Shown: positions 42,155-50,480 of the stretch, in pieces
Numbering within the stretch: position 1 is the first letter of the stretch
Layout: every line of letters begins with the position of its first letter
DNA from: Streptomyces sp. BV286
GTDB taxonomy: Bacteria > Actinomycetota > Actinomycetes > Streptomycetales > Streptomycetaceae
Length of the DNA stretch: 64,000 nt
NCBI RefSeq assembly: GCF_019090165.1
Contig: NZ_JAHRIB010000141.1
Coordinates: 62,001-126,000, forward strand
Direction: 5' to 3'
The notes under the pieces: model-generated
What the model was told of the DNA's origin: nothing
The model's database searches: none
What the model saw: only the letters and a program-made list of their open reading frames with translations
Made by a program: the position numbers and the translations under genes

Positions 42155-42192
42155 CGTGCCCCTGGCAAGGTGACTCTATGGGAGCGCTCCCA
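42151..42192 (+). promoter_or_regulatory. Mannanase promoter with CebR box
   Basis: TTGACG (42151-42156), 17 bp, CTCTAT forms a promoter-like pair. The perfect CebR operator TGGGAGCGCTCCCA (42179-42192) overlaps the expected start of transcription, so bound CebR should block it. The box lies 45 nt before the GTG. Confidence 0.85.
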
Positions 42193-42237
42193 CTTCCCGA
42201 AACTCACGTTTCTTGGCGCTCACTTTCTGGAGTCGCA

Positions 42238-43908
42238 GTGAGAAGAGCAAGAAGCACGACACGAAAGAACCTCGTCAGCGCCCTGCTGGCCGGGCTGGCC
42301 AGCCTCCTGGGGCTCGTCGTCCTCGGCGCTCTCGTTCCGGCAGCCGCGCACGCCCAGTCGCCCGGCGCCCTCGCGACGGGCCTCCATATCGACGACGGCC
42401 GCCTCGTCGAGGGCAACGGCAACGACTTCGTCATGCGCGGGGTCAACCACGCCCACACCTGGTACCCGGGCGAGACGCAGTCGTTGGCCGACATCAAGGC
42501 ACTCGGCGCCAACACGGTCCGCGTCGTCCTCTCCGACGGCCACCGCTGGACCAGGAACAGCCCCGAGGACGTCGCCGCCGTCATCGCCCAGTGCAAGGCC
42601 AACCGGCTGATCTGTGTGCTGGAGGTGCACGACACCACCGGCTACGGCGAGGAGGCCGCGGCCGGCACGCTCGACCACGCGGCCGACTACTGGATCAGCC
42701 TCAAGAGCGTGCTCGCCGGCCAGGAGAACTACGTCATCGTCAACATCGGCAACGAGCCCTGGGGCAACACCGACCCCGCCGGCTGGACCGATCCCACGAT
42801 CGCCGCCGTCAAGAAGCTGCGCGGCGCCGGGTTCGAACACACCATCATGGTGGACGCACCCAACTGGGGCCAGGACTGGCAGGGCGTCATGCGCGCCAAC
42901 GCCCGGTCCGTGTACGACGCCGACACCACCGGCAACCTGATCTTCTCGATCCACATGTACAGCGTCTACGACACCGCACAGGAGATCACCGACTACCTCA
43001 ACGCCTTCGTCGACGCCGGACTGCCCATCCTCATAGGCGAGTTCGGCGGACCTCCCGACCAGTGGGGCGACCCGGACGAGGACACCATGATGGCCGCGGC
43101 GCAGCGGCTCAGGCTCGGCTACCTCGCCTGGTCCTGGAGCGGCAACACCGACCCGATCCTCGACCTCGCGATCGGCTTCGACCCCGACCGGCTCAGCTCC
43201 TGGGGCCAACGCATCTTCAACGGCGCCGACGGCATCGCCCAGACCTCCCGGGAAGCCACGGTCTTCGGCGGCGGCAACCCGGGCGACACCCAGGCCCCGA
43301 CCACGCCCGGCGCCCCCCGTGCCTCCGCCGTGGGCGCCACGTCCGTGACCCTCAACTGGACCGCCGCGACCGACAACGTCGGTGTCACCGGCTACGACAT
43401 CGTCCGGGTCAGCGGCAGCTCCGAGACCACGGTCGCCGCGTCGGCCGTCACCACGGCCACCGTGACCGGCCTCACCGCGGACACGGCGTACACCTTCGCC
43501 GTCTACGCCCGTGACGCGGCCGGAAACCGATCGACCCGCTCGGCGACGGTGAACGTCACCACCGACGAGGGCGGCGGCACCCCGGGCGCCGGCTGCTCCG
43601 TCGGATACCGCGTCGTCAACGAGTGGCCGGGCGGCTTCCAGGGCGAGATCACCATCCGCAACACCGGCACCGCCGCCGTCAGCGGCTGGAAGCTCGCCTT
43701 CACCTTCGCCAACGGCCAGACCGTCTCCAACATGTGGGGCGGAACCCCCACGCAGAGCGGTGGCACGGTGAGTGTCGCCCCCGCTTCCTACACCTCCACC
43801 ATTCCCGTGAACGGCTCGGTCACCGTCGGCTTCACCGCCAACAAGGGCGCTGCCAACACCGCTCCGACCACGTTCACGCTCAACGGCACCACCTGCGCCA
43901 CCGCTTGA
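42238..43908 (+). CDS. manA: Secreted GH5 beta-mannanase with FnIII and CBM2
   Basis: 556 residues from GTG, GGAG 6 nt upstream. A Sec signal (KNLVSALLAGLASLLGLVVLGALVPAAAHA) precedes a GH5 catalytic domain very like S. lividans mannanase ManA: NDFVMRGVNHAHTWYPGETQ, TVRVVLSDG, ICVLEVHDTTGYGEEA, VNIGNEPWGN (acid/base Glu173), SIHMYSVYD, IGEFGGPPDQ (nucleophile Glu268) and LAWSWSGNTD. Residues about 358-440 are an FnIII module (ATSVTLNWTAATDNVGVTGYDI) and about 455-556 a family 2 carbohydrate-binding module (GWKLAFTFANGQTVSNMWGG). It cuts mannan backbones outside the cell and would bind cellulose or chitin through the CBM. The CebR box suggests induction by cello-oligosaccharides. Confidence 0.92.
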   Translation: MRRARSTTRKNLVSALLAGLASLLGLVVLGALVPAAAHAQSPGALATGLHIDDGRLVEGNGNDFVMRGVNHAHTWYPGETQSLADIKALGANTVRVVLSDGHRWTRNSPEDVAAVIAQCKANRLICVLEVHDTTGYGEEAAAGTLDHAADYWISLKSVLAGQENYVIVNIGNEPWGNTDPAGWTDPTIAAVKKLRGAGFEHTIMVDAPNWGQDWQGVMRANARSVYDADTTGNLIFSIHMYSVYDTAQEITDYLNAFVDAGLPILIGEFGGPPDQWGDPDEDTMMAAAQRLRLGYLAWSWSGNTDPILDLAIGFDPDRLSSWGQRIFNGADGIAQTSREATVFGGGNPGDTQAPTTPGAPRASAVGATSVTLNWTAATDNVGVTGYDIVRVSGSSETTVAASAVTTATVTGLTADTAYTFAVYARDAAGNRSTRSATVNVTTDEGGGTPGAGCSVGYRVVNEWPGGFQGEITIRNTGTAAVSGWKLAFTFANGQTVSNMWGGTPTQSGGTVSVAPASYTSTIPVNGSVTVGFTANKGAANTAPTTFTLNGTTCATA

Positions 43909-43923
43909 TCCGGCATGCGTAAG

Positions 43924-43955
43924 GGGCCGGCGGGGCGCAGTGACCCCGCCGGCCC
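43924..43955 (+). terminator. Terminator of the mannanase gene
   Basis: GGGCCGGCGGGG and CCCCGCCGGCCC form a perfect 12-bp stem around CGCAGTGA, 15 nt after the stop. Confidence 0.88.
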
Positions 43956-44070
43956 TCACGCATCGCACACCCTCTTCAAGCCCTCCGGCCCGAGCCTGAG
44001 CGGGCCGCCGGGACCGTGCCTCCGGACCTACGGGTCTCCCGCGCCCAGGCCTTTCGGCTGAGGCCGAAGA

Positions 44071-44551
44071 CTGCTCGCCGTCGCACAGGGTGCCCTCGAC
44101 CCCGCCCCGGCCAACGCGGCCGAGGCCGCGGCGGGTGACGCCCGGTGGACCCGTACGACATCCGCCAACGGCTGGCGGATCGACCCCGACACCACCGCGG
44201 TCCACCACATCGAGGGAAGTGCCAGGTCCGTCTCCCACCCTCCACCCCAGGGCTTATCCACTACTGGCCGGCAGTGAGGGACTGTGGCCGCATCACGAGC
44301 AGATCGTGCGGGACATCCTCGTCGACTGTGAGGGAACCGTCGTCTGGGGTGGTGACCTGACTCCTGTGAAGCGGTCGCACTTCCACATCGCGGCCCGCCC
44401 CGGTGACAAGGTCCTGGCCCGGGTCGCGGCCAGGCTGGACAGCAGCAGGCACACCCCGTCCCGGGCGCAGACCGCCGGCATGGTGGCCGATCCCGCGGCG
44501 CCCGCACGCCGCGTCAAGGCCCGCCGCCTCCAGCGCGCCACGACCGGCTGA
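44071..44551 (+). pseudogene. Decayed M15-type D,D-peptidase gene
   Basis: An N-terminal part (44071-44215) reads LLAVAQGALDPAPANAAEAA then TRTTSANGWRIDPDTTAV, as in secreted VanY-like M15 peptidases. A C-terminal part in another frame (44249-44551) reads RAYPLLAGSEGLWPHHEQIV then RDILVDCEGTVVWGGDLTPV and KRSHFHIAARPG, matching the M15C end (IxxILxxCxGxVRWGGD...D..HF.I). The middle with the first zinc His and Asp (SxHxxGxAxD) is deleted and the signal peptide start is lost behind a TGA. It cannot encode an active enzyme. Confidence 0.72.
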
Positions 44552-44689
44552 ACGACCCGGCCCCGGAGCACGGGGCGTCGGTCAACATGCCCTGCCAGGC
44601 AGGACAGTTGACGGTGTGTCATGTCGCCTGGGGTCCACAGTGTGAGAACTGCGGTACGGGGCGGCGTCAGGGCAGTCGTTCCCCGATGG

Positions 44690-45379
44690 TCAGGCTGTTT
44701 CCGGGACCTGCTCGGCCGAGGTGTCGGCTGCAGCGGTCCCGGACGGCGTGTAGAACACGGAGGACCCCTGCTTGGTGCGCTGCACCTGGCCCTTGGCGAC
44801 GAGCCCTTCCACCGTGGTGCGTACGACCTTGGGCTTGATCTCGCGGTCGGGGTGGGCCTCAGTCAGTGCCGTGGTGACCTCAGCGGACGAGCGGGGCTCG
44901 GACTGCTGGGCGAGGTGGTCACGGATGAGCTCGACGAGCGTGGGCTTGGCGGCGGCCGGCTTCGCGGCGGCGGGATCAGCCGCGGCAGCCTTGGTGGCGG
45001 CCTTGGTGGCGGCCTTGGGCGCGGCGGCCTTCACGGCCGGCTTCGCCGCGGGCTTGGCGGCGGCGGGCTTGGCAGCAGCCTTCGTGGCGGTGGCCTTCTT
45101 GCGCCGGCCCGCCGTGGCCTGACGCGGCACTGACGGCTTGGGCGTGGAGCCCTTCCCGGTGCTCCGGGCGGCCTGCGGAAGGTCGTTCTCGCCGCCCAGT
45201 GCCCGCTGCAGCTCCGCCAACAGGGTCCGGTCGTGCTGGAGCGCGCTCAACTGCTCCTCGAGCGCGGCCACTTCGGCGCCGATTCGTTCCTGCTCCTTGG
45301 TGTTGCGCTCGAGGTCCGCGGCCACTTGAGCGGCGTACTGGGTCTTGAGTTCCGTGGTGGCCGATTCGACTTCGGACAT
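44690..45379 (-). CDS. Coiled-coil/AKP-rich protein with C-terminal winged helix
   Basis: 229 residues. Residues 1-65 form a coiled coil (LKTQYAAQVAADLERNTKEQERIGAEVAALEEQLSALQHDRTLLAEL). Residues about 75-145 are a Lys/Ala/Pro-rich low-complexity tail like eukaryotic H1 histones (KKATATKAAAKPAAAKPAAK). Residues about 148-215 look like a small winged helix (TLVELIRDHLAQQSEPRSSAEVTTALTEAHPDREIKPKVVRTTVEGLVAKGQVQRTKQGSSVFYTP). The layout suggests a DNA-binding, possibly nucleoid-associated protein. No operon partner is close; a 632-bp gap lies upstream. Confidence 0.75.
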   Translation of the reverse strand: MSEVESATTELKTQYAAQVAADLERNTKEQERIGAEVAALEEQLSALQHDRTLLAELQRALGGENDLPQAARSTGKGSTPKPSVPRQATAGRRKKATATKAAAKPAAAKPAAKPAVKAAAPKAATKAATKAAAADPAAAKPAAAKPTLVELIRDHLAQQSEPRSSAEVTTALTEAHPDREIKPKVVRTTVEGLVAKGQVQRTKQGSSVFYTPSGTAAADTSAEQVPETA

Positions 45380-46011
45380 GGCAGCTACCTCTCCTCATAC
45401 ATCGGATGGTGTTGGGGCCGGATGCTACTCGCATCATCCCGGCCATGATCCCGAATGTGTCCGAACCACCCTTGTGGGTCCGTGGTTTCGAACATGGCGC
45501 TGTGGGCTGCACAGGTGCGGGCAGAACCGTAGGCGCGGGGTGCCGGCCGTCCTCGCCCGACGATGTCTCGATTTCAACCTTCAAGGTGACAAGAGCGGGT
45601 GGCCCGCATGCTTCTGCCTGCGTGTTCCATGATCACGCCCCGGGTGTGACCCCTGCGTGGACCCCGGGTGTTCCTGGACCTCAGGAGCATGGTCAACCAG
45701 GCGGGTCACCCCATCCGCACCTGTTTCGTTACGACCGACACCCTTGACAGCGTGCGTACTGTTTCGCGACGTTTGATCCTTGTCGAATACTTCGGGTACC
45801 GGCTGTCGGGCGGGCCGCGAAGGCTTCGGTGACGTGGGTGGGGAGTTGGCCGTGGGAGCGGCCAGGACGCGTACACCGCGTCCATGGGGGAATGGGGGGC
45901 GATCATCCATGCGATCCATGAGCTGTGATTCACGCGCCACACGATGCAGCACGGTGTGCACCTCGACCGGTACGTCCTTCGCGAAGACCGCGGAAGGGCG
46001 GTCGATCTGAG
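45380..46011. other. 632-bp intergenic region upstream of two divergent genes
   Basis: No gene is convincing here. CCCTTGACAGCG near 45742 is promoter-like, and a 33-codon frame (ATG 45909, MRSMSCDSRATRCSTVCTST) ends with TGA at 46008-46010, immediately before the GTG of the CelD-like gene, but has no ribosome site. Confidence 0.55.
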
Positions 46012-47172
46012 GTGGACATCAGCATTCACAGACCGGAGTCACTGAGTGGTTCGCTGCGCGAGGCATGGCACCGGGCGGCGGACGAGTCACCCGGCTACGC
46101 CAACCCCTTCCTGTCGCCGGAGTTCGCGGCCGGCATCGGCGGGTTTCGCGGCGGCGCACGAGTGGCGGTCCTGAGCGAAGGCACCGAGGCCGTGGGCTTC
46201 TTCCCGTACGAGCGCACGTCCCTCGGTGTCGGACGGGCCGTCGGACTCGGCCTGTCCGACTGCCAGGCACTCGTGCACCGGCCCGGGGTCACCTGGGACG
46301 CCCAGGAACTGCTGCGGGCCTGCGGGCTGTCCGTCTTCGAGTTCGACCACCTCGTCGAGGAGCAGAAACCGTTCGACCGCTATGTCACGGGGACGTTCGC
46401 GTCACCGGTCGTCGACCTCAAGACGGGTGAGGGCGGGTACGCGCAGTGGCTGCGGGGCGCGTACCCGGGGCTGGCCAAGACGACGCTGAAGAAGGAACGC
46501 CGACTGGGGCGTGATCTGGGGGAGGTGAGGTTCGTGTTCGACGAGCGCGACCCCGCGATGCTGCGCACGCTCATGCAGTGGAAGTCCGCCCAGTACCGCA
46601 GGACGTCACGCATGGACCGGTTCGCGCGGCCGTGGATCGTGAACGTCGTGGAGCACCTGTTCCGCGTCCGGGAGGAGCACTTCACCGGTGTCCTCTCCGT
46701 GGTGTATGCGGGCGACCGGCCGGTGGCCGCACACTTCGGGCCGAGATCGCGGACGGTGTTTGCGGCCTGGTTCACCGCGTACGACCCCGAACTGAGCTAC
46801 TACTCACCCGGGTTGATCATGCACCTCCGGATGGCGGAGGCGGCGGGCCGTGAGGGTGTGCGGGTCATGGACCTCGGCCGCGGTGAGAAGGAGTACAAGG
46901 ACTGGCTCAAGACCCGCGAACTGCGGGTGGGGGAGGGGTTCGTGAGCCGCTCCCACCCGGTCGCGACGGCGCACCGGCTGTGGCGCAGACCGGTACGGGG
47001 CCTGCGGAACACGGTCCTGGCCCATCCCCGGTTGAGGGAGCCCGCCGACCGGCTGCTGAAGACGGTCGGCGCACTGCGCACCTCCGGCGGGACGGGCTCC
47101 GGGCGAGAGCGCTCAGGCCGGGCGGACCCCGCCCGGACGGGTTCCGACCGGGCAGGGCCCCGCGCACGCTGA
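46012..47172 (+). CDS. CelD/BcsL-type GNAT acyltransferase
   Basis: 386 residues. ANPFLSPEFAAGIGGFRGGARVAVLSEGTEAVGFFPYER and LKKERRLGRDLGEVRFVFDERDPAMLRTLMQWKSAQYRRTSRMD match the acetyltransferase-6 (CelD) family, a FemAB-like double-GNAT fold used in cellulose or capsule modification. GVLSVVYAGDRPVAAHFGPRSRTVFAAWFTAYDPELSYYSPGLIMHLRMAEAA and VMDLGRGEKEYKDWL form the second half. The C-terminal 60 residues are basic and disordered. The GTG was chosen just before the conserved region; upstream in-frame codons exist. With the DegT aminotransferase 213 nt downstream, acylation of an amino sugar on a surface glycan is a reasonable inference. Confidence 0.83.
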   Translation: MDISIHRPESLSGSLREAWHRAADESPGYANPFLSPEFAAGIGGFRGGARVAVLSEGTEAVGFFPYERTSLGVGRAVGLGLSDCQALVHRPGVTWDAQELLRACGLSVFEFDHLVEEQKPFDRYVTGTFASPVVDLKTGEGGYAQWLRGAYPGLAKTTLKKERRLGRDLGEVRFVFDERDPAMLRTLMQWKSAQYRRTSRMDRFARPWIVNVVEHLFRVREEHFTGVLSVVYAGDRPVAAHFGPRSRTVFAAWFTAYDPELSYYSPGLIMHLRMAEAAGREGVRVMDLGRGEKEYKDWLKTRELRVGEGFVSRSHPVATAHRLWRRPVRGLRNTVLAHPRLREPADRLLKTVGALRTSGGTGSGRERSGRADPARTGSDRAGPRAR

Positions 47173-47385
47173 GCAGTCGTCTCCGCGGCCCGCCCATACC
47201 CGGCATCCGCGCCGAGGCAGTGTCGTCGCCGTCATGCGCCAGAGCACGCGTTCCTCCCTTCCCGCCGCCGGACGGCGAGCGCCTGCCCGGCGGCAGCCGG
47301 TCGGTGCACCTCGCCCGGCGGTCGTGAGAACGCGCTGAGCCCTTCGGGCAACCCCTGCACGGCCCTTCCACGGAAGAGGTGACGG

Positions 47386-48615
47386 ATGCCGTACGGATCG
47401 CGGCTCGCGGCGATGATGACACGGCGGCTCGGACGGGAATGTGTCTACACCCCCTCGGCGCGGCTGGCGCTGTACCTGGCGCTGAGGCGCTGGTGCAGGC
47501 CGGGCGGCCGAGTCCTGATGTCGCCGGTGAACGACGACGTGATCCTCTTCGTGGTCCTCGCGGCCGGACTGCGCCCCGTGCAGGCCCCGGTGTCCGTGTG
47601 GGACGGCAACATCGACCCGGCCGCGGTGCCGGAGTCCACCTGGCGGAGCGTCGACGCCGTCCTGACCACGAACCTGTACGGGCTCCCGGACCGGGTCGCG
47701 GAACTGAGCGCCCGCTGCGACGCGTTGGGCATCCCCCTGATCGAGGACGCGGCGCACGCCATCGGCACGCATGTGGACGGGCAGCCGATCGGCACCTTCG
47801 GAAGGGCTGCGGCGTTCAGTCTGTCCAAGCACGTGGCCGGGATGGCCGGCGGGTTCCTCGCCGTGGAGGACGCGCGTACCCGACGGGAGGTGGAGTTGCT
47901 GCGCGACGATCTCCTGGAGCCGGGCCGACTGGCCGGCGACCTGGCCGCGGCCCTGCGACCACTGGCGCGCTCCGCCGTACGAGCTCTCCACCTGGTGCGC
48001 CCGGCATGGCGGACGATGCAGAGCCTCGGGATGCTGGAACGCGACGACTACCGCATGGCCCTGCACGCCCCACGACTCGCCCTGAGCTCCCGCGACACGC
48101 CGAGCCTGACGGCGTACGAACCATGGGTGCGGGTCGACCTGCACGACTACCGCTCCCGCCACGGAGCGCTGGTCCGGGGTCAGTTGATGCTGCGGACGGC
48201 GCTCCTGGACGCCGGTCTCGCCCGGCGCAGGGCCGGTGTCGCGCAGCTCTCGGGCACCGCCTGGGCCTCGCCCGCGCTTCGCGACCGCGCGGCACACCAC
48301 GGGGCCCTGCCCCTCTTCCGCGTTCCACTGCTGGTCCACGACCGCGACGGGCTGGTGGAACGTCTGGTACGGCACGGAGTGGTGTCCGGCTACATCTACG
48401 ACCCCCCGCTCGACGACTACGCGGGCGCGGAGTTCGTCGAGCCGTCCCCCGATCCTGCGGCCGCCCGCTGGTTCGCCTCACATGTGCTTCCGGCCGATCC
48501 TCTGCTGGCCCGTACGATCACCGGCGCCCTGACGAGGGAAGGGGCGACCACGGCCCACCCTCCGGCCCCGGCGCCGGTTCCGGACACCACACCGCCGTCG
48601 CCCCTGGGGCAGTGA
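47386..48615 (+). CDS. DegT/DnrJ/EryC1-family aminotransferase
   Basis: 409 residues. VYTPSARLALYLALRRWCRPGGRVLMSPVNDD is the fold-type I opening. LIEDAAHAIGTHVDGQPIGTFGRAAAFSLSKHVAGMAGGF shows the Asp-His-Ala region that holds PLP and SLSKH with the Schiff-base Lys. The family aminates keto sugars on nucleotide carriers. The C-terminal 40 residues are Pro/Ala-rich. The ATG has GAGG 6 nt upstream. Placement after a CelD-type acyltransferase points to surface-glycan or secondary sugar modification; no glycosyltransferase is nearby. Confidence 0.88.
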   Translation: MPYGSRLAAMMTRRLGRECVYTPSARLALYLALRRWCRPGGRVLMSPVNDDVILFVVLAAGLRPVQAPVSVWDGNIDPAAVPESTWRSVDAVLTTNLYGLPDRVAELSARCDALGIPLIEDAAHAIGTHVDGQPIGTFGRAAAFSLSKHVAGMAGGFLAVEDARTRREVELLRDDLLEPGRLAGDLAAALRPLARSAVRALHLVRPAWRTMQSLGMLERDDYRMALHAPRLALSSRDTPSLTAYEPWVRVDLHDYRSRHGALVRGQLMLRTALLDAGLARRRAGVAQLSGTAWASPALRDRAAHHGALPLFRVPLLVHDRDGLVERLVRHGVVSGYIYDPPLDDYAGAEFVEPSPDPAAARWFASHVLPADPLLARTITGALTREGATTAHPPAPAPVPDTTPPSPLGQ

Positions 48616-48748
48616 GGCGGGAACGATCTCGCGGGGCACATCACCACAAGACCATGGGCCGAGGTGCGACCTGCGCCGAAAGGCCACTCACACCGCCGGG
48701 CACGGAGGTCGGCGTCCCGCGCCTGCTGAAACCCGGCCGGTGGGCGTG

Positions 48749-49213
48749 TCAGAGGCCGTTGTCCGCCGTGTCCCCGAGTGAGCTGTCGGGCTTGCCCAGG
48801 GACCATCCGGAGATGTCCGCGAGCCGGCCGCGCCACAGCGGCATGAGCACGGGGCCGCCCGCCCCGACGACACTGGTGGCATCACGCAGGTGAATCCACT
48901 GCGGCAGCCGCTCCGGGACCCGGCGCCCCTGCTTGTCGACGACGGCCTGGTCCACCTGCTCCGGGAAGCGTTCCAGCAGCTGTGCGCCGGCTCCGTCCAC
49001 GCCGTGCAGGTTGCGCGCCCAGTCGGTCGTCCACGCCTTGTGCGAGATCAGATCGCCGTAGAGGAGCCCACCCCCGATGACCAGGGTGATCGGCAGAGCC
49101 GCCTCCGGGTCCTGGGCCACCAGCCGTACCAGCATCTGCAGTTGGAGATCCGGCACGTGCTCGGTCACGGTCGGCGCCGCCGACTCGCGGAGCGGGTCCA
49201 GCTCGTCACTCAC
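48749..49213 (-). CDS. Small conserved protein, possibly GvpU-like
   Basis: 154 residues. The middle reads LQMLVRLVAQDPEAALPITLVIGGGLLYGDLISHKAW, which resembles the ITLxVGGxxxSGxLIS core of gas-vesicle accessory protein GvpU; the rest (RLPQWIHLRDATSVVGAGGPVLMPLWRGRLADISGWSLG) is not recognisable. No gas-vesicle genes occur in the window, so the label is tentative. Soluble, no signal peptide. It lies 66 nt downstream of... the sigma-factor gene's side on the same strand order (it is upstream of nothing else), and may be transcribed separately. Confidence 0.6.
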   Translation of the reverse strand: MSDELDPLRESAAPTVTEHVPDLQLQMLVRLVAQDPEAALPITLVIGGGLLYGDLISHKAWTTDWARNLHGVDGAGAQLLERFPEQVDQAVVDKQGRRVPERLPQWIHLRDATSVVGAGGPVLMPLWRGRLADISGWSLGKPDSSLGDTADNGL

Positions 49214-49279
49214 GATTCTGCTCGTCCTTTCGATCCCGTGACAATCGGAACAGGGAGGGGTTCGTGGCGGAGACGGCCG

Positions 49280-50152
49280 TCACGCGGTGAGGAGGCCGCT
49301 GCGCAGCCGGTTGAGCGTGCGGGTGAGGAGACGGGAGATGTGCATCTGGGACAGGTTCAGTTCCCGGCCGATCTCCGCCTGGGTCATCTCCTGGCCGAAG
49401 CGCATCTCGATGATGGTCCGCTCCCGCTCGTCGAGGTCCTGCAGCAGGGGGCCGAGCGTGTGCAGGTCCTCGAACAGGTCCATCGCCGGGTCGGCCTCGC
49501 CCAGGGTGTCCGCGTACTTGGGACCGCCGTCGCTGGACTCGTCGTCGCCACCGGGAGTGTCGATGGAGCCGGCGATGTAACCGTTGGCAGCCACGAGACC
49601 CTCGATCACCTCGTCCTCGGACAGATCCAGGTGGGCCGCGAGTTCCTTGACCGTGGGCGGACGGTTCAGCGCGGTGCCGAGCTCTTCCTTGCTCTTGGCG
49701 AGAGCGACACGCAGCTCCTGCAGACGGCGCGGGACGTGCACGGCCCAGGTGGTGTCCCGGAAGAAGCGCTTGATCTCGCCGACGATGTAGGGAATGGCGA
49801 ACGAGGTGAACTCGACCTCGCGCGACAGGTCGAAGCGGTCGATGGCCTTGATGAGGCCGATGGTGCCGACCTGGATGACATCCTCCATGTCACCGCTGCC
49901 CCGGTTCCGGAACCGGCGGGCCGCGAAGTTCACCAGGGAGAGGTTCATCTCGATCAGCGTGTTCCGGGCGTACTGGTATTCGTGCGACCCCTCTTCCAGG
50001 GCCTGCAGCCGGTCGAGGAACAGCCGGGACAGCACGCGCGCGTCCTTGGGCGCGACCTTGCCCCCGTCCTCGATCCACGGCAGGTCACCCGTGAGCTCCG
50101 GCGCTGCGCTGCCGCAGTCTGTGGCTTCGCGGGCGTTCACGGAGGAAATCAC
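49280..50152 (-). CDS. SigB/SigF-class RNA polymerase sigma factor
   Basis: 290 residues from GTG. Region 2 is LIEMNLSLVNFAARRFRNRGSGDMEDVIQVGTIGLIKAIDRFDLSREVEFTSFAIPYIVGEIKRFFRDTTWAVHVPRRLQEL, region 3 PPTVKELAAHLDLSEDEVIEGLVA, region 4 LDERERTIIEMRFGQEMTQAEIGRELNLSQMHISRLLTRTLNRLRSGLL. This is the stress and differentiation sigma group of Streptomyces (SigB, SigF, SigH and relatives), normally controlled by anti-sigma ATPases and STAS antagonists. No anti-sigma gene adjoins it; a candidate ATPase is at 57.1 kb. Which numbered sigma it is cannot be told by eye. Confidence 0.92.
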   Translation of the reverse strand: MISSVNAREATDCGSAAPELTGDLPWIEDGGKVAPKDARVLSRLFLDRLQALEEGSHEYQYARNTLIEMNLSLVNFAARRFRNRGSGDMEDVIQVGTIGLIKAIDRFDLSREVEFTSFAIPYIVGEIKRFFRDTTWAVHVPRRLQELRVALAKSKEELGTALNRPPTVKELAAHLDLSEDEVIEGLVAANGYIAGSIDTPGGDDESSDGGPKYADTLGEADPAMDLFEDLHTLGPLLQDLDERERTIIEMRFGQEMTQAEIGRELNLSQMHISRLLTRTLNRLRSGLLTA

Positions 50153-50480
50153 GGTGCCGCCTTAAATAGAAAGCAAGTTGGTCGTCTCCTGCCCGGCTTG
50201 CCCGCAAGCATGTGCGCCGTGTCAGGCCGTTCTCGCGCGCGCTGTCCCGTGGTGCGAAAGCGGTGCCCTCCGATGCGTGCGTGACGGGGTCGGACCCTCC
50301 GGCCGAACCTCTCGGGGTCAGGGGCACATCTGCCCCTGGGCGGGATCAGGGTGGCTGTCGCGTTTGCCACTCCTGGCTCCGGGTGCAGTCGCGGCCGGAG
50401 TACAGTCTGCTCGCCGCGCCCCGCGCCGGACCGGGCAGCGCGGCCTTCCTTGTCTTCTTCGAGTGCCGGCCGGTGACCCC
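50153..50480. other. 328-bp divergent gap
   Basis: Holds the promoters of the sigma factor and the phospholipase-D-type gene. The AT-rich stretch TTAAATAGAAAGCAAG just upstream of the sigma-factor GTG is the likeliest -10 area. No gene seen. Confidence 0.5.

Noticed and set aside
42828..42840. GGGTTCGAACAC as a tRNA T-arm
   Set aside because: It lies inside the mannanase reading frame and no cloverleaf surrounds it.
45909..46010. 33-codon ORF ending right before the CelD-type gene
   Set aside because: Suggestive of coupling but has no ribosome site and an unremarkable Ser/Thr/Cys-rich sequence; not enough to list as a gene.
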